DNA of 10,774 nt from Dethiosulfovibrio sp. GTDB lineage: Bacteria; Synergistota; Synergistia; Synergistales; Dethiosulfovibrionaceae. Under the pieces are notes generated by a model. It did no database searches. It had not been told where the DNA came from and saw only the letters and a program-made list of their open reading frames with translations. Of the stretch, positions 6,128 to 10,774 are shown piece by piece (positions within the stretch are counted from its first letter, which is position 1; the number at the start of each line of letters is the position of its first letter). A program made the position numbers and the translations under genes. The stretch lies in contig JAQUTB010000032.1 of assembly GCA_028709985.1 (NCBI GenBank), forward strand, positions 1 through 10,774, read 5' to 3'.

Positions 6128-6676
6128 ATGGATATTCGTTTTGTGAATCGCAACGCCGAGCTGTCGGACGAGCTTAAGGAGTACATGGAGAGGAAGCTCT
6201 CAAAACTGGAAAAGTTTTTCCCGAAGATCCTTGATAACCAAATTGTTCTTAACCTAAGTCGGGGTATCCACACCGTAGAGGTGACCTCCAACGTCAACGG
6301 CGTCATCATGAGAGGTGAGGAGAGGGATTCAGACCTCAGAAAGGCCTTTGATATAGCCCTCAAAAACCTTGAAAGGCGCATCAGACGCCACAAGAAATAC
6401 CTCACCGATAGGGTTCAGCTTAAGACTCACGATGTCTCCTTCAACCTGGATGATCTGATCTCCGATATGTCCAAGGCTCCCGTAGAGGAGAAGGAAGAGG
6501 ACATAGTCAAGGTCAAAAGGTTCCCTCTAAGGCCGATGCACGCCGAGGAGGCTTGCATGCAGATGGACCTTCTCGGTCACAGCTTCTTCGTCTTTTCAAA
6601 CGCGGAGAGCGGATCGGTCAACGTAGTCTACAAGAGGAAGTCCGGGGGATACGGGCTGTTGGAGCCGGCGGACTAG
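6128..6676 (+). CDS. hpf: Ribosome hibernation promoting factor, long form
   Basis: HPF binds the decoding region of the 30S subunit and, in its long form, pairs 70S ribosomes into inactive 100S dimers during starvation. The 182-residue chain has the N-terminal ribosome-binding domain (about 1-100: MDIRFVNRNAELSDELKEYM, then the basic helix RRIRRHKKYL at about 83-92). A charged linker (about 105-125, rich in E and K) follows. The C-terminal dimerisation domain (about 126-180) contains KRFPLRPMHAEEA, QMDLLGHSFFVFSNAESG and VNVVYKRKSGGYGLLEP, the recognised long-HPF pattern. Two GGAGG-like sites precede the ATG; GGGAGG at 6113-6118 is 9 nt away. It has its own promoter and terminator, so it appears to be a single-gene transcription unit, in keeping with stress- or growth-phase control. 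Confidence 0.95.
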   Translation: MDIRFVNRNAELSDELKEYMERKLSKLEKFFPKILDNQIVLNLSRGIHTVEVTSNVNGVIMRGEERDSDLRKAFDIALKNLERRIRRHKKYLTDRVQLKTHDVSFNLDDLISDMSKAPVEEKEEDIVKVKRFPLRPMHAEEACMQMDLLGHSFFVFSNAESGSVNVVYKRKSGGYGLLEPAD

Positions 6677-6687
6677 AAAAATCTCCG

Positions 6688-6714
6688 AAGGGACCCTCAG
6701 GGGTCCCTTTTTTT
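6688..6714 (+). terminator. Intrinsic terminator after hpf
   Basis: AAGGGACCC (6688-6696), loop TCAG and GGGTCCCTT (6701-6709) form a 9-bp perfect stem ending in seven T (6708-6714). It is the best terminator in the window. It leaves only 24 nt before hypA, so either some transcripts read through into the hypA operon or a promoter overlaps the end of hpf. Confidence 0.9.
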
Positions 6715-6738
6715 ATAGCCAGGAGTTGGTGAGATGGG

Positions 6739-7083
6739 ATGCACGAACTATCGATGGTGAAGGCGGTAATAGACGCCCTTGACGACCTTTACGAGGCCAA
6801 CGAATGGAGCGCGATTAAGTCGGTGACGCTTCGGGTTGGGGCCATGAGGCAGGTAATACCTCACATCCTTACCTTCGCCTTCACCGCGTCGATAAAGGGA
6901 ACCAACCTAGAGGGAGCAGAGCTTGTTATAATTCCCGTCCCTATCGAGTTTTTATGTCGCAGCTGTGGTGGAAGATGGGGAGAATCGGACCTGGGATATC
7001 TCTGTCCTCACTGTGGAAGCAAGGACGTGGATATGCTACAGGGTATGGAGATGGATATAGACTCTTTGGAGGTGGAGGAGTAA
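6739..7083 (+). CDS. hypA: HypA nickel chaperone for [NiFe]-hydrogenase maturation
   Basis: HypA delivers Ni2+, with HypB, to the large subunit of [NiFe]-hydrogenases in the cytoplasm; in some bacteria it also serves urease. The 114 residues match the usual length (about 113-116). The N-terminal MHE carries the nickel ligands (amine of residue 1, H2, and E3). The zinc site is two CxxC pairs: C73/C76 and C89/C92 (CRSCGG and CPHCGS). The ATG at 6739 must be right because MHEL requires the free N-terminus. A weaker AGGAG at 6721-6725 and GGTGAG at 6728-6733 precede it. hypB overlaps its stop codon as TAATG. No hypC-F or hydrogenase structural gene lies in the window. Confidence 0.95.
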   Translation: MHELSMVKAVIDALDDLYEANEWSAIKSVTLRVGAMRQVIPHILTFAFTASIKGTNLEGAELVIIPVPIEFLCRSCGGRWGESDLGYLCPHCGSKDVDMLQGMEMDIDSLEVEE

Positions 7084-7745
7084 TGGCGGTAAGAAAAATA
7101 GACATACAGCAGGCTGTCATGGCCGCTGACATGAGTTACGCTAAAAAGATAAGGGACAAGCTCGCAGAAAAGGGCATCCTCATGATAAACCTTATAGGAT
7201 CGCCTGGATCGGGCAAGACGACCCTTTTGGAGAACACCCTCGGAAAAGACGGCCTCAGATCGGCGGTTATAGAGGGCGATGTCGCTACGGACAGGGACGC
7301 GGTAAGGATAGACGCCCTTGGGATACCTTCCATACAGATAAACACCGAGGGAGGCTGCCATCTGGAGGCCAACTGGGTCGACATGACCCTCGAGAAGCTG
7401 CCTCTGGAGGATCTGGACGTGATATACATAGAGAACGTTGGCAACCTGGTCTGTCCCGCCGAGTTCGACGTCGGTGAGGACCACAAAGTCGCCATCTCCT
7501 CCGTGCCGGAGGGGCCAGATAAGCCTCTAAAATACCCGCTGCTATTCACCGAGGCCTCGGCGGTAGTCCTGACCAAGACCGATTTATCTCCCTACGTCTC
7601 CTTCGACGACGACCTGTTCTGGTCCGACGTCGCCAAGCTAAACCCCAAAGCTTCTACCTTGCGGATATCCTGCTACAGAAAAGAGGGGCTGGACGAATGG
7701 TCCTCTTTGGTGAGAAGCTGGTTGGAGGAGAAGCGGAGAGGATGA
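7083..7745 (+). CDS. hypB: HypB GTPase for nickel insertion, short form
   Basis: HypB is a SIMIBI-class GTPase that couples GTP hydrolysis to nickel transfer into hydrogenase with HypA. At 220 residues it shows the P-loop GSPGSGKT (39-46), IEGDVATDRDA (63-73), the interface metal ligands C92-H93 in GGCHLEA, IENVGNLVCPAEF with C124, EGPDKPLKYPL (143-153) and a TKTD base-recognition element (164-167; usually NKxD). The N-terminus has no CxxCGC high-affinity metal site and no histidine-rich stretch, both seen in some HypB proteins; it begins MAVRKIDIQQAV. A longer frame opens at 6954, but it runs through hypA. The ATG at 7083, overlapping the hypA TAA as TAATG and preceded by GGAGGAG, is the start. 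The stop overlaps the helicase start by 4 nt (ATGA). Confidence 0.94.
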   Translation: MAVRKIDIQQAVMAADMSYAKKIRDKLAEKGILMINLIGSPGSGKTTLLENTLGKDGLRSAVIEGDVATDRDAVRIDALGIPSIQINTEGGCHLEANWVDMTLEKLPLEDLDVIYIENVGNLVCPAEFDVGEDHKVAISSVPEGPDKPLKYPLLFTEASAVVLTKTDLSPYVSFDDDLFWSDVAKLNPKASTLRISCYRKEGLDEWSSLVRSWLEEKRRG

Positions 7746-9709
7746 AGGTAAACTCGGCCATCCTGGAGGGACTGAATCCCAAACAGAGGGAGGCGGTCTC
7801 CTTCAAGGGGGCTCCCCTCCTGGTTCTGGCGGGAGCAGGAAGCGGAAAGACGAGGGTCCTGACCAGCAAAATAGCTTGGCTGGTCAGAGAGTGCGCCGTC
7901 GCCCCTTGGAGAATACTGGCCGTCACCTTCACCAACAAGGCAGCCAGGGAGATGAAAGAGCGGGTCGAGACAATGTTGGGCGAGAGGGCCAAAGACGCTC
8001 AGGTATCGACCTTCCACTCCTTCGGGCTACAGATGCTATTTCGAAACAGGGATGCTCTGGAGTCCAGAGGGTACAGGAGAAACTTCGTGGTTTTCGATCG
8101 ATCCGAGTGCCTCTTCCTGATCAAAAAAATAGCCAAGGAGATGGGCATAGACCCATCCCAGGCCGATCCATCCTGGTTTTTAGACGGCATCTCGAGGGCC
8201 AAGACCTCCTGCGATCCGGCAACCCTAACCCCAGTCCTGGACGGTGAAATAGCCGAGGTCTTCGACAAATACCGCGATTCAATGAGGGAGCAGGGAGCCT
8301 TCGACTTCGACGATCTCATAACGATGCCCCTCCACCTGATGGCCACAGACAGCTCGGTACTTGAGAGAGAGAGAGCCAGGGTCGAGTGGGTGCTCGTGGA
8401 CGAGTATCAGGACGTCAACAGGCCCCAGTTTTCGATGATGAAGATGCTAGCGGGAAAATCACCTAACATCATGGTCGTCGGGGATCCAGATCAGTCCATA
8501 TACGGATGGAGAGGGGCGGATATGTCGGTTATACTTGGCTTCGAGAGGCACTTTCCCGGGGCCAAGGTCGTCAAGCTGGAGCAGAACTATCGCTCCTCCG
8601 GCGTAATACTCGACGCGGCCAACGCCGTCATCAGAAACAACGTCAACAGACCGGACAAACGGCTCTGGACCGACCGTTCCGGCGGAGACCTCATAGAGGT
8701 TGCGAAGCTCGTGGACGAGAGGGCCGAGGCGAGATACGTCGCCGATAAAGTCGAAGAGCTGGTCTCCATGGGATATCGCTACAGCGATATAGCGATTTTG
8801 TACAGAATCAACGCTTTGAGCCGAAACTTCGAGCAGGAGTTCATATCCAGGTCCATCCCCTACCGTGTCGTCAAGGGAACGGCCTTCTATGACCGTAAAG
8901 AGGTCAAAGACGTCATCTCCTACCTAAGGCTTGCCGTAAACCACAGAGATGGGAGCGCCCTGGCCAGAGTGGTCAACGTACCTCCCAGAGGGATCGGCGC
9001 CAAAGGACTATCGGTTCTGTCCGACTTCCTATTGAGGGAACCAGGCGACTCGAAATCGGTGTGGCTAAAGCTGGCCGATGGAAAATGCCCACTCAAAGGC
9101 AAGGGGGCCTTAGGGATCAAGGACTTAGCCTGTCATATGCTGTCTTTGCTGGGCATGGGGGCGGACATGGGAGCGCTTGTCCCATATATCCTTGACTCTA
9201 TAGGATATGGCCTGTATCTTGAGAAAAGCTACCAGGATCAGTGGGAGGAACGCAGGGAAAACGTCATGGAACTGACGTCACTCAACGCCGAGTCGGACTC
9301 TCTCGAGGACGTCCTGGCCGAGATATCGCTATACACCGATCAAGAGGTGGGTGGCATCCCGGAGGGGATTAGCCTCTCCTCCCTCCATTCCGCCAAAGGA
9401 TTGGAGTTCCCGGTGGTTTTTGTGGTAGGCTTAGAGGAAGGGCTTTTCCCACACAGCAGGGTCATCGATGGATCGCTGGAAGAGATGGAGGAAGAACGCC
9501 GACTTTGGTACGTAGGGATAACCAGAGCTGAGGAGAGGCTATACGTCTCCGGAGTGGGTTTTCGACGTCTTTTCGGATCGGTCCTCGTCAACGGCCTGTC
9601 CAGGTTTTTGTGGGAGATCCCAGAGGCTTGCAGGTCTATGGAGGAAGTAGGAGAGGAGGAACCCCAGAATGTTCGTTTTGGGTTTAACCGGAGATATTGG
9701 GGCCGGTAA
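7742..9709 (+). CDS. UvrD/PcrA-type ATP-dependent DNA helicase (SF1A), C-terminally short
   Basis: This is a 3'-5' SF1 DNA helicase for DNA repair, replication and rolling-circle work. All motifs are present in the 655 residues: Q motif LNPKQREAV (11-19), Walker A GAGSGKT (31-37), Ia TFTNKAAREM (62-71), STFHSFG (89-95), II VDEYQD (219-224), III GDPDQSIYGWRGA (247-259), IV LEQNYRSS (279-286), V LSSLHSAKGLEFPVVF (545-560) and VI ERRLWYVGITRAEERLYVS (585-603). PcrA and UvrD usually run to about 720-740 residues and end in a linker plus a Tudor-like RNA-polymerase-binding module. This chain stops about 50 residues after motif VI, so that module is missing. The choice among PcrA, UvrD and Rep is open. 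The ATG at 7742 overlaps the hypB stop (ATGA) and has GGAG just upstream; a longer frame from 7697 is rejected. Its last 41 nt overlap coaE. Confidence 0.92.
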   Translation: MKVNSAILEGLNPKQREAVSFKGAPLLVLAGAGSGKTRVLTSKIAWLVRECAVAPWRILAVTFTNKAAREMKERVETMLGERAKDAQVSTFHSFGLQMLFRNRDALESRGYRRNFVVFDRSECLFLIKKIAKEMGIDPSQADPSWFLDGISRAKTSCDPATLTPVLDGEIAEVFDKYRDSMREQGAFDFDDLITMPLHLMATDSSVLERERARVEWVLVDEYQDVNRPQFSMMKMLAGKSPNIMVVGDPDQSIYGWRGADMSVILGFERHFPGAKVVKLEQNYRSSGVILDAANAVIRNNVNRPDKRLWTDRSGGDLIEVAKLVDERAEARYVADKVEELVSMGYRYSDIAILYRINALSRNFEQEFISRSIPYRVVKGTAFYDRKEVKDVISYLRLAVNHRDGSALARVVNVPPRGIGAKGLSVLSDFLLREPGDSKSVWLKLADGKCPLKGKGALGIKDLACHMLSLLGMGADMGALVPYILDSIGYGLYLEKSYQDQWEERRENVMELTSLNAESDSLEDVLAEISLYTDQEVGGIPEGISLSSLHSAKGLEFPVVFVVGLEEGLFPHSRVIDGSLEEMEEERRLWYVGITRAEERLYVSGVGFRRLFGSVLVNGLSRFLWEIPEACRSMEEVGEEEPQNVRFGFNRRYWGR

Positions 9710-10553
9710 GTCTACTGTGGCGTCTTTGTTCAGGGATATGGGCGCTAGGATAATAGACGCCGATATCATAGTCAAAAAACTTTGGACCGAGCCGGAGTTG
9801 TTCCAGGCCGCCAAGGGAAGATGGGGAGATTCGGTCATAAACGATAAAGGAGAGATATCCTTCAGCGGAGTCGCGGACAGAGTGTTCTCCGACGAAGGGG
9901 ACTACCGATGGCTGTGCGACCTTATCCACCCTCTGGTCAGAAGAGAGATGACGTCGGGCCTGGCCTCGGAGAGGGGATGGGTCGTGGTGGAGATACCCCT
10001 CATGTTCGAGTCGGGGGTTCCCTACTGGTGCGACATGACCGCCTACGTAACCGCCTCCTCCAGCACACGGGCCTCCAGAAACGGCCATAGGGGGCTATCG
10101 GAGGAAAAGCTTATGTCCAGGGAGAAGTTCCTGCTCTCCTCGGAGGAAAAAAGGGCCGCCGCCGATCTTATCATAGAGAACGATGGGTCTTTGGATGAGC
10201 TCAGGGAATTCTTGCTTCCCCATGGGAGCAAAATGCAGAGGATGTCGTCCATCTGCACCGTGAGAATACAGTGTGCCTTCAGAAAACAGGCCAGACAACT
10301 CATCTCCGCGGTGCTTGGCAAAAAGCTTGCCTACCAGGCCAACCTTCTGTCCTTGGAGACGGCTTACTCCAAATACGATCAGTTCTTGACGGAAAACTGG
10401 GAGGTCCAGTTTTACACCCTGGCAAACCTGGTTCCAGCTATAACAGAGGAGGCCACAGGACTCATGAAAAAACCTCCGGTTCCCGTGGCGGTATCGGACG
10501 TCCTCAGGGCAAGCCTGTCCTTTAGGGAAGCCCTGTGTGAGGCCTGTCGTTGA
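9669..10553 (+). CDS. coaE: Dephospho-CoA kinase with extra C-terminal CutA-like domain
   Basis: CoaE phosphorylates the ribose 3'-hydroxyl of dephospho-CoA with ATP, the last step of coenzyme A synthesis. Residues about 1-187 are the kinase: P-loop GDIGAGKST (8-16), IDAD (29-32), HPLVRREM (87-94), VEIPLMFESG (107-116), GLSEEKL in the lid (142-148), and EKRAAADLIIENDGSLDEL near the end. Family length is about 200; this protein has 294. The additional part (about 193-294) reads like a CutA fold: a strand ICTVRIQC, a helix ending in GKKLAYQANLL (compare CutA LAACVNI), then TAYSKYD, ENWEVQFYT, a helix with VPAITEEA, and PPVPVAV near the end. That assignment is mine from pattern, not a search. 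The ATG overlaps the helicase by 41 nt and has GAGGAGGA (9653-9660) 8 nt upstream. The stop overlaps the next start by 4 nt. Confidence 0.9.
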   Translation: MFVLGLTGDIGAGKSTVASLFRDMGARIIDADIIVKKLWTEPELFQAAKGRWGDSVINDKGEISFSGVADRVFSDEGDYRWLCDLIHPLVRREMTSGLASERGWVVVEIPLMFESGVPYWCDMTAYVTASSSTRASRNGHRGLSEEKLMSREKFLLSSEEKRAAADLIIENDGSLDELREFLLPHGSKMQRMSSICTVRIQCAFRKQARQLISAVLGKKLAYQANLLSLETAYSKYDQFLTENWEVQFYTLANLVPAITEEATGLMKKPPVPVAVSDVLRASLSFREALCEACR

Positions 10554-10774
10554 AGCTCATAACGAGTCACGTCGGCAGCGACTTCGACTCTCTGGCAAGC
10601 ATGATCGCCGCCGGGAAACTATATCCCGACGGCGTTCCCTGTTTCTCCGGGTCCGCTAATAGAAACGTAAGGGATTTTCTCAAACGTCATAGAGGTAGAT
10701 GGACGGTTCTGACTCCCAGAAAGGTCCGAATGGACGAGGTCACAAAGCTCATAGTTGTGGATACTAGGTCTGTC
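10550..10774 (+). CDS. DHH-domain tRNA nucleotidyltransferase / poly(A) polymerase family, 5' end only
   Basis: Only 75 codons are in the window; the gene runs off the right edge. The translated start, MKLITSHVGSDFDSLASM, is the N-terminal DHH-phosphoesterase motif found in the DHH-CBS-nucleotidyltransferase proteins that build tRNA CCA ends. From memory the usual form is THVNADFDALAS; here N and A are G and S, and both metal-binding aspartates remain (D11, D13). A second aspartate motif, VVDTR (69-73, using the TTG start), follows. The chosen start is TTG at 10550, overlapping the coaE stop (TTGA), with GAGG at 10539-10542, 7 nt upstream. A DHH protein of another subfamily is possible because the CBS and catalytic domains are not visible. 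The tight overlap shows it belongs to the hypA-hypB-helicase-coaE unit. Confidence 0.75.
   Translation, partial: MKLITSHVGSDFDSLASMIAAGKLYPDGVPCFSGSANRNVRDFLKRHRGRWTVLTPRKVRMDEVTKLIVVDTRSV

Noticed and set aside
6954..7082. 43-codon N-terminal extension of hypB
   Set aside because: It lies entirely within hypA in another frame; the TAATG junction with GGAGGAG gives the normal HypB start.
8363..8375. GAGAGAGAGAGAG tract inside the helicase gene, possible slippage site
   Set aside because: Only 6.5 dinucleotide units encoding a normal LERERA stretch, with nothing to suggest phase variation of a repair helicase.

Overview
The window reads as an ordinary bacterial chromosome segment of intermediate GC content. 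It uses AGG/AGA arginine and ATA isoleucine codons freely and has strong GGAGG-type ribosome binding sites. A short two-signature EF-Ts, a long-form HPF, a DHH-type tRNA nucleotidyltransferase and this codon use together suggest a strictly anaerobic amino-acid fermenter of the Synergistota (Dethiosulfovibrio-like). That assignment is inference from memory and not a search result. No rRNA, tRNA, CRISPR array, insertion sequence or prophage gene is visible.

Positions 1-2038 (+ strand) hold the translation and nucleotide block tsf-pyrH-frr, which normally follows rpsB. Two hairpins with T-runs, before tsf and between tsf and pyrH, suggest that expression is stepped down along the operon. frr ends in a 32-bp perfect palindrome. 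It is followed by about 200 bases with no gene that fold convincingly into a long closing stem around three 5-nt-loop hairpins. This is the best candidate in the window for an undescribed RNA or repeat element.

Positions 2302-3603 (- strand) carry an NCS2/AzgA-type purine permease with a good sigma-70-type promoter. Divergent from it is a two-gene unit: a small exported protein of unknown function, and MntP (Mn2+ efflux) starting one base after its stop. A strong hairpin separates mntP from a convergent class I aminotransferase (- strand), whose start is best placed at its second ATG.

From 6052 to the end everything is on the + strand. hpf has its own promoter and intrinsic terminator. It is followed by a compressed operon: hypA, hypB, a UvrD/PcrA-type helicase, coaE, and the start of a DHH-domain tRNA nucleotidyltransferase cut off by the window edge. 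Every junction after hypA overlaps by 1, 4, 41 or 4 nt, so these genes are almost certainly translated as one unit, although they serve unrelated jobs: nickel-enzyme maturation, DNA repair, CoA synthesis and tRNA 3'-end synthesis. The helicase lacks the usual C-terminal RNA-polymerase-binding tail. CoaE carries an extra C-terminal domain of about 100 residues that looks CutA-like, an unusual fusion. Most of the remaining content is conserved housekeeping.
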